DNA of 36,491 bases from Chara braunii (Eukaryota > Streptophyta > Charophyceae > Charales > Characeae): NCBI GenBank assembly GCA_003427395.1, contig BFEA01000043.1:1562743-1599233 (forward strand). The letters run 5' to 3'. The notes below the pieces were generated by a model, which ran no database searches, had not been told where the DNA came from, and saw only the letters and a list, made by a program, of their open reading frames with translations. Below are positions 1 through 10,690 of this stretch, piece after piece. The stretch's first letter is position 1. Every line of letters starts with the position of its first letter. The position numbers and the translations under genes were made by a program.

Positions 1-71
1 ACATGTCGCCATTGATGACAGCTTCCTATGATGCTGTCTCTTATACACATCTAGATGTGTATAAGAGACAG
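1..71. other. Chimeric end with untrimmed Nextera mosaic-end adapter
   Basis: Bases 34-71 are the 19-bp Nextera/Tn5 mosaic end (CTGTCTCTTATACACATCT) followed directly by its reverse complement, the form left by a mate-pair circularisation junction. Bases 1-33 are identical to 21,904-21,936, so the first 33 bases are a stray read end from another place joined through adapter. This is a library artefact, not a natural insertion sequence, and the true left flank of base 72 is unknown. Confidence 0.95.
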
Positions 72-1447
72 GTATAGGTCAGATGACCAGCCTTTTGGAG
101 TTTGCTTTTCTGCCCGAATGATGAGAGCCTTCACATGTTTTCCGCTTCGTGCTGTGGCTCTGCCGAGGTTGTGTTACCAGATGTATGTCATTTGATGAGG
201 TCCGGGGCCTATGAGGGCGATTGAATGCCCTTGTCTAATGTGGAATGCCTCTGAGGACGTTTTCCTCCAGCTTCTCGTCTTAGACTAAGCCTCAAAATGT
301 GCCATTGTAATATCCTTAGACACGTCAGATTGTCTGCTGGTCCGTAGCTACTGCCAGTCGTACTATTAGGTCTATTCCAGGCTTAGGATGCCATTGGACA
401 TTGTCTCGCTTACGTGACATAGAATGCAGCGCAAAAGGCTCTGCATGGTTTGTCTTATGTGCCAGCGTACGGTGCGGGAAAGACTCTGCCGACCGGCACT
501 TCATTTGGTGCAGAAGCTACATGTTCAAGCTTTGCTGAGATTCTAACAGAACACTGGCAAGGTTTGGAAAGCAGGTCAAAAGTGCAAGTTATTCCCTGGC
601 CTTTTTTCGTGCCTTTTTCTTAATCACTCAAGAGTTCAAGTGGAGTTTTGAACTCCTGGGGCGAGGCCCCACTTGCCCAGGTTTCTTAGAGTTGATCTTC
701 ATGATGAATGATCAGAAATTGAGGATCCAGGTAAGTGGGACCTTGGCCCAGTGAAAGCTCAATTGTGTATGCATTGCAACTTGATGTTTTGACATGCTTT
801 TGGCGTCCATTGGGTGATCAGTGATCACTGTTTTGTTTTGGGGCATTGCTTTTAGTTCTGAGGACCTGGACCTTTCTTACGTGTATCTCACCTCAATTGC
901 TGCCAGATTCCGTTTTTCAACTTTTTCTCTGCACGTCAGTCCTGACGGCAAAAGAGAACTTTCTGCGGAGCGAAGAACCCAGGCCAAGTAGAGGTTCAAC
1001 CTCAGCACTGAGGCTGAAAGACTCAGGGTTGAGCATTATGAGCGATGAACTACCAGTGTGTAAATGTGCAGCTTGAGCACTGAGGTCACAAAAAAAAAAC
1101 AAAGGTCAACCCTTTGTTGTGGCGAAAGAACACTTATCAAGCACGAAGGTATAAGGCGGTCCAGATCTTTGAACATTGATAATTAGACTCACAATGCCCG
1201 ACCAGTTCGCATGGTTTGGAGAGCACTTGTTACGACCCTCTAGGCTCTAATCTTTCAGCCTAGTAGTGGAACTCTTCATTTCTTGACTCTATCCGTGTTT
1301 TGATCGGAGTACATACCAGGAAAAAATGGTCGGGAATACCTGGCTTTAAGCATATTGCTGGCCTAAACTGCCAAAGGAGAAGCGACAATTGGAATCTTGG
1401 CAGTTGTCATTGTTGCTTTGCAGGCCTACTCCCTAAGCTTAGGCTGC
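72..1447. other. Unassigned stretch, no supported gene
   Basis: Only short overlapping open frames of 60-76 codons occur, with no recognisable domain, RNA gene or inverted repeat. Base composition is even and there is no strong low-complexity sequence. Nothing further can be supported. Confidence 0.5.
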
Positions 1448-1597
1448 CTATCATTAGCCTTTGTAGGTACTGGAAAGCTTAGAATGCTAAGAAAGAAATA
1501 GCCACCCTTACTAGCATAGCTTCTATCATTAAGCTTTGTAGGTACTGGAAGGCTTAGAATGCTAAGAGATAATAGTCATCCTTATACTAGCATAGAG
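1448..1597. repeat. Two-copy 75-bp tandem duplication
   Basis: A unit beginning ctatcatt and containing ttgtaggtactgga and gcttagaatgctaaga occurs at 1448 and again at 1523, diverged at several positions. The inner gcttagaatgctaag is itself close to palindromic. It ends about 30 bases before a foldback element. Confidence 0.85.
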
Positions 1598-1627
1598 GGA
1601 AATGAACTGGGGGTTTTCACCATGAGC

Positions 1628-1736
1628 TACCTTCTTCATCCGAATAAAACGTATGGTCATGATAGCTGAATTTGGGCCACATTTCAGTCTAGATACCGCT
1701 GTAATGACCGTACGCTCTATTCGGGTGAAGAAGGTA
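1628..1736. mobile_element. TA-flanked ~110-bp foldback MITE, copy 1
   Basis: The sequence starts TACCTTCTTCATCCGAATA and ends TATTCGGGTGAAGAAGGTA, so the ends are near-perfect inverted repeats. The inner arms (acg-ta-tggtcat, gtaatgaccgtacg) keep pairing, so most of the 109 bp can fold into one hairpin. Further copies lie at 2029, 7145, 20,782, 29,234, 35,264 and, degenerate, 35,530. The outermost TA is probably the target-site duplication, which would fit a non-autonomous Tc1/mariner-type element; that class assignment is inference. There is no coding capacity. Confidence 0.85.
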
Positions 1737-2028
1737 CCCAGCCTAATATGTTAGGTAGTATGTACAATATTACGGCAATGCACACCACTGGCTTGCAGAG
1801 CATTAGCAATGAGATGGGTATTTGAATGCAGCTCAAGCGCATTTTCTGAGTTTATGTGATTTATAGCACTGTTGAGCTTTGAGCTTATCAGTAAATTGCA
1901 GATCTTTGTTATTTCAGAACGTTGGTGCTTTTCAGTTTCCTGCGTTGGCCCACTCTAGGAAATTTCACAAGTTCTTAGCGTCTCTTAGCACGTTCCGTGT
2001 TGGTGGACTACTGGTAGAATGGGTTAGC

Positions 2029-2141
2029 GACCGTCTTCACCCGAATAGAATGCCCCATTCATTATAGCCATATTCGATGCGCGATTTTCAGTCTTAGATA
2101 CAGCAATATTGACCGGGCGTTCTATGTGGGTGAGGACAGTA
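2029..2141. mobile_element. TA-flanked foldback MITE, copy 2 (diverged)
   Basis: The left arm reads gaccgtcttcacccgaatag and the right arm ttctatgtgggtgaggac. The internal segment with attttcagtcttagatacagc matches the centre of the other copies. Its outer TA is mutated on the left, so this looks like an old insertion. Confidence 0.75.
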
Positions 2142-2560
2142 GTCAGAGTAGGGCAAGGAGCAAACACTAGAATGTTTGTATTTCTTTCCATGACAACAGC
2201 ATCTTCAATCGGATTGCAGTGCTAACTGGATAGATCGTGTGATTTATGACGGTGCTGACGTTTCACCTTAGTGGTGAATACTGTCATATTTGCAGTGGCA
2301 TTTGCGTGGCGTACCAACAACAAATGATGTGAGCAAGCATCAGTATATTTTCCATTTCATAGTAGTCTGGGTTGGCATTGACTCGTAGATCTCGGTGACT
2401 ATCCTGCTTTGCAGTTTTCTGCTTTAGCCCACAACTTTCACAAGTTCTTAGAGTCTTTTTGTGCATTACTTTTTGGCGGCAGGGCAAGCAGCAAACAACA
2501 GAATGCCTGTGATTCTTTCTGATACGCCAGCGTCTTCTTAAGCATTGGAGTGCTCTTTGC
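2142..2560. other. Unassigned stretch
   Basis: No gene or RNA is recognisable. The minus strand has a 116-codon frame (2284-2634), but its N-terminal part is only the translated 20-bp minisatellite and the rest resembles no family I know. Short phrases such as cacaagttcttag, near 1967 and 2438, show an older local duplication on both sides of the foldback copy. Confidence 0.4.
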
Positions 2561-2880
2561 CTAGCCTGTGCTATCTGGCCAGTCTTTGTGCCATCTGGCC
2601 AACCTGTGTGCCATCTGGCCAGTCTTTGTGCCATCTGCCCAACCTTTGTGCCATCTGGCTAGCCTTTGTGCTAACTGGCTAGCCTATGTGCCAATTGGCT
2701 AGCCTTTGTGCTATCTGGCTATAGCGTTTGTGCTATCTGGCTATAGCCTTTGTGCTATCTGGCTAGCCTCTGTGCTAACTGTATAGCCCTCATGCTAGAT
2801 GGCTAGCTATTGTGCCAACTGCCTAGCGTTTGTTTGAACTGATTAGCATTTGTGCCAACCAACTGGCTAGCACACACTTC
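2561..2880. repeat. 20-bp minisatellite, about 15 diverged copies
   Basis: The unit is roughly gcctttgtgctatctggcta, repeated head to tail with substitutions (gccatctggcc, gctaactggct) and occasional 2-3 base insertions. Related decayed units continue at about 2990-3060. There are no unique spacers between units, so it is a minisatellite and not a CRISPR array. Confidence 0.9.
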
Positions 2881-4091
2881 ATGTAGAAGAACAGCAAAAT
2901 GAGTGAGGCTTTACTCTCGCAGAGGACACAATGTGCAAAATCTGCAAAACCTGCAAACAGCCAAATTGGATGCTACAGCATCGCACTTCTGTGCTAACTG
3001 GCTGGCTTTGTCCTAACTGGCCACCCTTTCAGCTTACCGGCTAGCCTTTCAGCAAGGCCTGTCCTTGGGGCTTTGAACAGTTTCCGAGTTACAATGTACT
3101 CTATGCTCACCTGTAGGTAGTAGACCTGCAGGGATTTTTGGCTATGTACAATGCTAGCAAGCATTGCATGAATTCTGTGGGGAAATAGTACTCTGTGGGG
3201 AAATAGTACTGTGTGCTGACTGCAGATCAGTCACCTGCAAAGCAGAGGCATCAGAATTTGTATCATGAGTTAGCACATTGTAGAGCGAGTTTCTAACGTA
3301 CCGAGAAGAACGGGTTTGCTTTATAGACGAAGACTATTTAGGACCAAAGGGCTTAAGCTGTCCTCATGAGAAGCACAGAGTCGAGAATCGGGAATGTTAG
3401 GTAGCGTTGCAAGGCAAGGATTGACTCGCCGAAGAGTGCAGCATGGCAGCTGATCAAGCCACATGTACTAAGTGTTTCTGCGTTTCATCTCGACTTAATG
3501 TGTTGATCTCCAACTCCGAGCATGTCCACTGTGATATCTCTTTCATTAGCAAAGAGCAGCATGCTTAAGATTAGCCCGTCAGGCCTCAGCTGTACCATAT
3601 GTCACACTCTTCGTTTATAGTGTACGGCTAGTGGGTGTCAAACCCTCAAGGCAGCGCTTGGTGCGCCACATCCTGCAGAGCCCCTTTGATCATGCGAACT
3701 TTGTCAGCAACTTAATGGCAGCAGTGCAATGTTCACAGAGTGCTTACGAGCATGCTGGGGCGTCAAGGAATGTTCTACCTGGGAGAATGTACTGTAAGCT
3801 GTAGCTAGGTGCAATCTGTTGAGGTGTTGCATGTATCTGGTGTAGAAATCAGGCTGTGTGCTTACGAAAGATTGTTCGCCACCAAGCCTCTTCTGCCGTC
3901 ACTCTCCCTCCCTATAAGGGCGTACTCAGTGATTACTTGCGCTAAATGTTTCCTGACTATAATCGCAGTCAGATACTTCGCCAAAAGTCATGCCTGAGAC
4001 ATACCCTTCGTCCTTTTACTGCTCCACTTTCTGAGCCAGTCTTTCATGTTCACTGTAGATGTTTGAAAACCGCTGTTGTGTTTTCTGCATT
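2881..4091. other. Unassigned stretch with minisatellite outlier
   Basis: Apart from the leftover minisatellite units at about 2990-3060 and a short repeated phrase tctgtggggaaatagtact at 3174-3210, I see no gene, RNA or transposon end. Open frames are all under 80 codons with no domain signal. Confidence 0.4.
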
Positions 4092-4244
4092 GTTATGGGT
4101 ATGCTACCCCCAAAACAACCACTCTTCGAGCCTCGTCCCGACTTTCTTCTGTATGATTACATGGTCCAAGAGGGTTGTTTAGGCTTTTGCGTCGCTATGG
4201 GTATGCTACCCCGAAAATGACCACTGTTCGAGCCTCATCTCGTA
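4092..4244. repeat. Direct repeat of ~50 bp, 103 bp apart
   Basis: The phrase tatgggtatgctacccc followed by aaaa...accact.ttcgagcctc occurs at 4093 and again at 4196 with about 10% difference. It suggests a small segmental duplication of about 100 bp whose second half has diverged. Confidence 0.75.
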
Positions 4245-4966
4245 TAAGCGCCAATAGGCTTGTTCACAGATCCAGGCACAAAGCTCTTTGTGTATTGGCT
4301 CACCTATCATTTAGTCCACTTGCAACACAAGTGCAAACCTGGGACAAGCCAGTTATATCAGATAAGTGGTCCAACTTGTCAGGGCATTGCAAAATAAGCT
4401 GTTTGTTTTTGGTTAAGTGTTTCTCTTCTTGAGCCTGGTAGGGCGAAAGCTCTGACGAGTCTTCTCATTTTTTCAGCAGCAGACAGTCATCAAAGCCCTC
4501 CAGGTCACTCTTTTGAGCCCTCACAAATTGTGTGAAAGGTCTCGTCATTTTCACTGTTGAGTCTGTGTTGACCAGCCGTTTACACACTACCAGAAATGTG
4601 AAGTTCTACACAATCTTTAAGCGGCATCATTATCACGATGTGGTAGTGTAGTTAAGCGTTGGAATGCACCATTTCTTGAGTTGTGGTCAAGTATGGCGAT
4701 CTGAGCGCAACACGTCAGGGCATAGACACAGTAGAACTTGTTCAAAATTCAACTGAATTCGGCCATAACTACTGTCAAATACATTCAGGAAACCGGCCAT
4801 GCCAGTACGCGCTAACTGGTGGAATACAATTTCAAAAGACGCGTGGTGCGAAGGAAGTGACCGTCTTTTTGAAGTGATGCGGCAGAATTGCTGGCCATCT
4901 GCAGGAGGGATTGTGCTTGTGCAAAGTTGCGTACAAAATAGATGATCGGAAATCAAATGTAGATTT
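4245..4966. other. Unassigned stretch
   Basis: No coding sequence, RNA gene or transposon end could be recognised. The short frames here overlap on both strands and show no conserved motif. Confidence 0.4.
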
Positions 4967-5114
4967 GCACCGGAGCATTATCATGAATTCACTTTCGCAG
5001 CAACTGGCCAAGATCTTTGGAAAGCCTTGTAGGCGAGTCTGCACCAGAGCATTATCATGAATTCACTTTCGCAGCAACTGGCCGAGATCTTTGGAAAGCC
5101 TTGTAGGCGAGTCT
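4967..5114. repeat. Two-copy 74-bp tandem duplication, recent
   Basis: A 74-bp unit starting gcacc.gagcattatcatga is repeated at 4967 and 5041 with about two substitutions, so the duplication is young compared with its surroundings. An open frame at 5057-5254 runs into unique sequence but resembles nothing known. Confidence 0.95.
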
Positions 5115-6023
5115 CAAGTCGTACTCAGACTAGGACTTTTTTGACTGAATTTGGGTGTAACTGTGGTCATATACATGGCAGAAAGTCCAAGTGTCAATAT
5201 GTCCTCAAAATCTTAGCGGAACGTCGGCTTGATAGCTCCTTGAAGGTTTGCTGAGATTGTGGGCCTCCACAACCTCAGCCTCGCAAGTTGAAGCTGCCGA
5301 TTTTATCAGCCGCCATCTGATATTCCTTCTTTTGTCTACATCCATAACTAGTCCGTATAGGCTCCTCACTTAGCTACATACGTAATCATGCGCTCAGAAT
5401 GTAGGCCTCCTAGTTAATTTAGCCCGTAACTTGGCTTTGCATGTAGGTTGTCGACGGCTGTCGTTACCGTTGAGTTCACCATGTAGTGTCTTTGATGCTT
5501 CCAAAGCTCTTGTAGACGGATCATGTCATGACGAGTCTCTCAGTGGACGCTTTTCGGCGTTTCGGTCTTCCTTTTTGACGGAATAGGAGTTGCTCCACAT
5601 TCAAATGCACCTTTGACTATCGAGGCTCGAAGTTTCGAAAGCTTCTCAAAGCGTGCTATCCAGCTTCGATGGTTTAGCGTTCGAGTTCACATGGCACATC
5701 ATCTTCCCTAGTGTAATGGGAAACACTAGGGAAATTAGAAATTACTCAGCACACAAGTTAGCAGGAAATATGGGGCTTAACTAGAGAAGTCAGTAATTAA
5801 ACACTACAATCATACAATGAATCAATGATACTTTTTTCTAATTTTTTTTAACATCTCTTTAGGTTCTGGCATTATGGTTAGTTTGGCGCTCTATCCAATC
5901 GAGCCACCCAATTGAGCCCAGAACTCATAAGATACAGGGGTTGAGACTTGAAAACTGTAGCCACCCAATTCAACTGAATTTGACTGTCAAATACAGTTTG
6001 GTGCTCTATGTAGTTGCCCAAGC
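5115..6023. other. Unassigned stretch
   Basis: No gene is supported. There is a short AT-rich patch around 5820-5855, and gaaactttcgaa-like imperfect palindromes around 5630. No transposon ends or RNA genes were recognised. Confidence 0.4.
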
Positions 6024-6139
6024 CGATTCTGAGGTCAGACCCATGTCACACCCAGGCCGTGCCACGGTATGGTACACACAGGATTCTGAGGTCAGACGCA
6101 TGTCACACCCAGGCCATGCCGTGGTATGGTACACACACG
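6024..6139. repeat. Two-copy 58-bp tandem duplication
   Basis: The unit gattctgaggtcagac.catgtcacacccaggcc.tgcc occurs at 6024 and 6082 and ends in ggtatggtacacaca both times. Only a few substitutions separate the copies. A small open frame (5941-6204) spans it but shows only the repeat. Confidence 0.95.
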
Positions 6140-6626
6140 TAGGCGTTAGCAAAAAGATCAAAAGTTCAAATCACGATGGAATTAGATGCACGTCTTGCCA
6201 GTGATAGTTGCTCCGCCTGACATCGCTTGGGGACTTTGAGCTGTTTGTCTTCCTGCGTGGCCCGATGGAGATTGTGGGGTTTGGGAAACAGTCCTCTTTT
6301 TTTGACGACCATAGGGCATACTGCCATACTCAGCAGTTTCTCTGAGGTGGTTTTCACCTGATGCAAATTTCCCATCGAGTAGGAAGAGAATCCGCCGTGG
6401 CATGCTACTCCATTGAAAGCTCGGCCTCTGTGTATGCGTGCGAAAACGCAGAAAGTGTGCGGAGAGACTACTTACTGGTTTAACTGATGACGAATTACTT
6501 AGGGCCAGTTGATTTCACAATAACATCTCAAGGCCATGCTCCTTTTAGAAGTAATAATATTCACAGTAGCAAAATGCTCCTGTGGAACTGATTATGATTC
6601 TCCCACCCCTATTGTTTATTTAAACT
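6140..6626. other. Unassigned stretch
   Basis: No coding, RNA or mobile signature recognised. Overlapping minus-strand frames of about 70 codons show no family resemblance. Confidence 0.35.
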
Positions 6627-6850
6627 TTAAACCACTAGTAGATCCGAGCCGCTTTTGTACGAGGCAGATTCCCCGTGTGTGCCAAGCTTTATCAAAACAC
6701 CAGTGTGACATTGTTTTTGTCGTTTTGGCTGGCACCGCCAACCATTTTGGTGCCGAGCCTCCAATTTTGTTTTTTTGTAGTGAGCCTCTTGTTGTTTTCA
6801 AGTTGCCTGGGGCCACTGGTGGGGTCGGTACATGCAGGAGGGCTTGTAGG
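6627..6850 (+). repeat. Dispersed repeat related to 20,340-20,510
   Basis: The block with ttccccgtgtgtgccaagctt, aaacaccagtgtgac, ctggcaccgcca and tgagcctcttgttgttttcaag matches 20,355-20,510 in the same order (ttcccctgcgcgccaagctt, aaacaccatcgtgac, ctggcaccacca, aagcctctcgctgttctcaag). Its left edge, ttaaaccactagta, resembles the terminal repeat of the TTAA family described at 15,036, but no matching right end is visible, so it may be a truncated relative. No function can be assigned. Confidence 0.65.
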
Positions 6851-7030
6851 CGTGTCTTCGTCCGCACGGTAGCCAAACATTTGAGATGATGTAGGGTCTA
6901 ACAGTTGTTAAGTTTTAACTTGTTTTTAGTCATTTCTGAATCAGGCTTTCAAACTCAGGAACTAACTTCTCGTCGGTCCAGGTCACCTACTTTTTCTAGA
7001 AGGTGTGCTGTGTCTTTTCGATGGAAGATA
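6851..7030. other. Unassigned stretch
   Basis: Short AT-leaning sequence between two repeat blocks, with no recognised feature. Confidence 0.3.
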
Positions 7031-7700
7031 TGGGTGATTCCAATAATCGGATATAAATGGATTTTTTGATAGATTCCATGAAAATGACCGTCGAGCAAGT
7101 GCTCTATACAAGTGGTTAGAAGTAGCTTACCTTGCCAGTGGGCCTACCGTCTTCCCCCGAATAAAACGTACGGTCATTCTGCCTGTATTTTGCACAACTT
7201 TCAGTCCAGATCAGTCCAGATGCAACGAGAATGACAGTAGGTTCTATTCGGAACAAAATGACCTTCTTCTTGAAGAAAACAAAGGTGGGAAAAGAAATTA
7301 GACGAAAGAAATGACTTACCTCAGCCGCTCAGCTTTGTCACCTTTTCCGTGGGGAGGCTCCTTTGTAGTCATCCTGATCCTCTTGGGTGATTATTAGTAA
7401 GGTACAGTCCCTTAGGAGTTCAGGGTACTCAAGGTTATAGGACTCTGTTTATTGGGGGTTCTTGCTGAGTGATTCGGAAGCCGGGGTATAAATGGCTTGA
7501 TTGATTCCATGAAAATGACTGCCGAGCGAGTGCTTTATATGGATGGGTAGAAATGATTGACTCAGCATTTTCACCCTTTTCCCGGTGAGGCTCCTTTGTA
7601 GTCATCATCCTGATTCAGTTTGGTGATTACAGTCCCTTAGGAGTTCAGGTTCAAACTCAGGTTATGGGACTCCATTTAGTGGGGGTTCTGCCTCTTGGGA
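7031..7700 (+). repeat. Two diverged copies of a ~230-bp unit, first one interrupted
   Basis: Copy 2 at about 7470-7700 contains gattccatgaaaatgac.g.cgag, ggtgaggctcctttgtagtcatc, cagtcccttaggagttcag and gggggttct in that order. In copy 1 the same landmarks are split into about 7031-7140 and 7310-7460. The extra 7145-7263 block in copy 1 is a foldback MITE, so the duplication probably came first and the MITE inserted afterwards. Confidence 0.85.
7145..7263. mobile_element. TA-flanked foldback MITE, copy 3
   Basis: It begins TACCGTCTTCCCCCGAATA with acgtacggtcatt, and its right arm ttctattcgg..aaaatgacc is decayed. The 10-base phrase tcagtccaga is duplicated in its centre, which lengthens this copy to about 119 bp. 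It lies within the first copy of the 7-kb duplication. Confidence 0.8.
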
Positions 7701-8370
7701 TTTGTCGGCACACCTCCCAGTTTTCTTTCTGGCTAGGTCTTGCCACTTGCGGTCTTATTTTGTGAACTCGTATGTATTCCGATGGTTTACATGCGGCCGC
7801 TTAGTATGATGTAGATGATGAAGCGTGGGCTGCCTTGTGGAATTTTCAATTTGACGAGTTCAGCAATCCTAGTCGGTTTCTTTTTTCTTTCCGTTTGGTC
7901 TGTCTGCGACTCTATAGGATGGTGTTCAGGGCACTTGCATTCGCCTGATCGGGGAATTCTGCATTCTAAAAGCGTTGGATCGGCAGTGTGAGTTCAGATT
8001 CCGTCGTAGGGCACATTCACCACAATAGGACTTTCTGAGATGAATCTGACCCCAACTACAACCAGATTCTATCGGAAACGTGTGAGTATAGCCTAACTCT
8101 AAAATGTACAAACCTCAAAAGCTACCTGCTTTACCTCAGTTAAGAGTTGAAAGCTTGAAGCTGTTTGAGAAGCCTGAACTTTGGGCCCGAAGCGCTCTTA
8201 TGAATTCGAATCGCCAGACTTGGGGAGTGCCCCTTTTTCCTACTGTGTTACAAACAAGCTAGGCCACTCTCAAGTCCATGCCAAGGGCCAGTACAGGACG
8301 TGGTTAGCATCAGGCGGTGAGTTCACCTACATCCGCGAGCTTGCTATCCCCAGTGCACCCTCTGTTTTTT
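7701..8370. other. Unassigned stretch
   Basis: No gene or RNA recognised. There is a minus-strand frame at 7926-8111 with no motif. A NotI-type octamer occurs near 7794, but this has no annotation value. Confidence 0.35.
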
Positions 8371-8935
8371 AGCACAGCCCGCCGGGACAGGTTCGGGGAA
8401 AGAAGGGTGGGGGGTAAACGCAAGATGCGTTTAGTATCAGGTGGGGCAGGGGTTCCCCGACATCCGCGAGCTTTGTATCCTCCTTTTCCCCTTTCTGAGC
8501 TTTCTCTTATACAAGCGAGTTTCATTAACCCGGCAGGTTAGTATCAGGCCGTGCAACCGCGGTTTTTTGGCACAGCCCACTGGGACAGGTTCCGGAAAAA
8601 GAAAGATCAGGGGGAAAGCCAAGATTCACTTTACCCGGCAGAATTTGCTTGTTCAAGGGATCATTATTTCAAAAAAGGCACCCCATTCAGGCTCTTCGGG
8701 GTTCGCTTCACACGCGTCAGGGTTTGGTTCGCACGCGTCAGGCTTTGGTTCAGCCTCTCCTAGCAACGCTGGTCTTTTAGCACAGCCCACTGGGACAGGT
8801 CCAGGAAAGAAGGGTCGGGGGTAAAGCCAAGATTCACTGTTCCCGACAGAATTTGCTTGTTCAAGGGATACTTGTTTCAAATTAAGGAGCCCCATTTGGC
8901 CTCTACAGGGTTTTGTTCAGCCTCTTTACTCATTC
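8371..8935 (+). repeat. Three-copy ~200-bp tandem repeat
   Basis: The landmark cacagccc.c.gggacagg occurs at 8372, 8570 and 8780, each time followed by ggaaa.aa..g..gggggtaaa.c.aagat. Copies 2 and 3 also share aatttgcttgttcaaggga. Spacing is about 198 and 209 bp. The 127-codon frame at 8441-8824 is a translation of this repeat, including the short gcttcacacgcgtcagg duplication at 8705-8750, and is not supported as a gene. Confidence 0.9.
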
Positions 8936-9281
8936 GGGGCCTAAATTGATGCCTGTTCCAGAAAGGAGTACATGACAGAAGGCAGTTATTGGTGTTACTC
9001 CTCAATTTAGTGACTGAAGTCTTGCCTGATTCGCCAATCCACATTCGCGAGGTTTCTAGACGGCTTCTGTTCAAGGTTTCCTCGCCTAAATGTGTGGTTT
9101 CTGACTTCCCGTTAAATACGGAAAGTGTGGGTTACGGTGTCAAGTTCGTGCTAGTCTTGTTCGGATTGGACCTGCGCTTTGCACACCGTCATGATGAGTC
9201 AACACACAGACAGACAGAGAGCAGTCATGCTTTTTTCGTGGAGTTGTGTATAGCGGATGACAACAAACACACACACATACA

Positions 9282-9283
<2 letters not shown>

Positions 9284-9371
<88 letters not shown>
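9284..9371. repeat. (AG)n microsatellite
   Basis: About 44 dinucleotide repeats of AG follow a short CA-rich run (9266-9280). The Arg/Glu and Ser/Leu alternating frames across it on both strands are artefacts of the repeat. Confidence 0.98.
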
Positions 9372-9377
<6 letters not shown>

Positions 9378-10105
9378 GTTTGTCTCTCCTTTGCGAGCAC
9401 ATAAGGGAGAGTGGTTTCTGGCCAGGATATGTTGATCGTAAGGGATGGTTGATTGGGTGCTCAAGGTTTTGATGATTATCCTCAGCAATGCTGTGAGCAA
9501 TGGTTCTAATCGATGAGAGGGGCGTAATCTTGTAATGTCGGTTCTCTCTTGAGTGAAATTACAAATGATCTGAATCATCTGATCTGACCAGTCTGTGAAA
9601 CATCACTTGATTTCCCCATAATTCTCTTCATTTCTTTTCCTTTCCCCTTTTTGCATATCTTGCTATCTTTGCATTGCATTAATTTGCTCAATACACATAA
9701 ACAGTGATAATTTGTCAATTTTTGTATATGCCAACTATATGGTGAAAAAGAAGGGGTTGTGAATTCGTGAAAGGCTGTTTCCCCATGTTCCCTACCTTTT
9801 TTCCCCTCCTTTTCCCCTTTCTGAGCTTTCTCTTAGACAAGTGAGTTTCATAGTATACCATGTAATACTATGCAGTACTATGCCAAGTCGCTGAAGACAA
9901 AGTGATACTATGTCTGTGGACTCGGTGCATGTGTGTGGTAGAAAAGTGGGTTGTGAAGAAGCAGAGGGTGATGACAGGCTGTTTCATTGGGCATGCATTC
10001 ACTTATCATGTCACATTGTAATTTCAAATTCTATAATTTTATGAAATGAAGGAAATGTTCTATAACACATGGGCTAATTCAACTGCTAGACTTGGATTTG
10101 TACAA
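9372..10105. other. Unassigned AT-leaning stretch
   Basis: The sequence becomes AT-richer and holds no gene. The phrase tccttttcccctttctgagctttctctta plus acaag.gagtttcat at about 9800-9850 repeats 8480-8527, so a piece of the 8.4-kb repeat region has been duplicated here. Near 9853-9895 the phrase atactatg recurs three times. Confidence 0.45.
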
Positions 10106-10218
10106 GGGGCAGGCCCCGTTGGTGTTATGTTCACACCTGGAAAGCATGAACCTGGCTGTAATTTAGGCCAGGTTCATGCTTTCCGATCATGAACATAGCA
10201 CCTGTGGCGCATGGCCCC
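10106..10218. mobile_element. GGGGC-ended foldback element, copy 1
   Basis: The ends are ggggcaggccccgttggtg and cacctgtggcgcatggcccc, and the inner arms ggaaagcatgaacctggc and gccaggttcatgctttcc are perfect inverted repeats of 18 bp. A second copy with cccactggtgctatgttca arms is at 28,699-28,789, and pieces make up 10,460-10,690. It looks like a non-autonomous inverted-repeat transposon of unknown superfamily; no clear target-site duplication is visible. Confidence 0.7.
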
Positions 10219-10339
10219 AAGTTTCCGAACCTTAAATTAAGTGTTGTCACCTGAATTGGAACGAGTTTTGACGAAGGGTGGATGAGATGCCGCGCCCCAG
10301 AATAGATGGGGCATATGCGAGTTTTGGCCCTTTTGGGTG

Positions 10340-10430
10340 AAAAAACGAAGAGAGAGAGGAAAAAAAAGAAAAAAATCGAAAAAAAGAAAAAAATCGAAAA
10401 AAAGAAAAAAAGAGAGAAAAGAAAATGAAG
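10340..10430 (+). repeat. A/G-rich low-complexity tract
   Basis: About 90 bases are almost only A and G, with three gaaaaaaatcgaaaaa-type units. The Phe/Ser-rich minus-strand frame over it is not a real gene. Confidence 0.9.
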
Positions 10431-10459
10431 TTAACCCTCAAGTGTATCTCCTAGTGACA

Positions 10460-10690
10460 TGATTGGAAAGCATGAACCTGGTCTCCCATTACAGCCAGGT
10501 CCATGCTTTCTGCATGAACCTGCTGCACATGTGGTTCCCAGTAGGTTCGCATCCAGGCCATGCGCCACAGGTGCTAGGTTCATGATCGGATACCTGGCCT
10601 CCATTACAGCCAGGTCCATGCTTTCTGCATGAACCTGCTGCACATGTGGTTCCCAGTAGGTCTGCGTCCAGCCCAGTACCTGTGCCCAAG
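10460..10690. repeat. Duplicated fragments of the GGGGC foldback family
   Basis: The phrases ttacagccaggtccatgctt, tctgcatgaacctgctgcac and atgtggttcccagtaggt occur twice in order, offset by about 113 bp. They are joined to gcatgaacctgg and ccacaggtgctaggttcatg pieces that match the foldback element at 10,106. It appears to be nested or rearranged copies of that element. Confidence 0.75.

Noticed and set aside
34-71. Palindromic 38-bp sequence resembling transposon ends
   Set aside because: It is the synthetic Tn5/Nextera mosaic end used in library preparation, also present at 35,041-35,078.
2561-2880. Regular short repeats that could suggest a CRISPR array
   Set aside because: Units are contiguous, diverged 20-mers without unique spacers, and the window is eukaryotic.
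9140-9578. Open frames of 86-148 codons across the (AG)n run
   Set aside because: They consist of alternating Arg/Glu or Ser/Leu generated by a dinucleotide repeat on both strands; the same happens at 21,757, 23,470 and 24,777.
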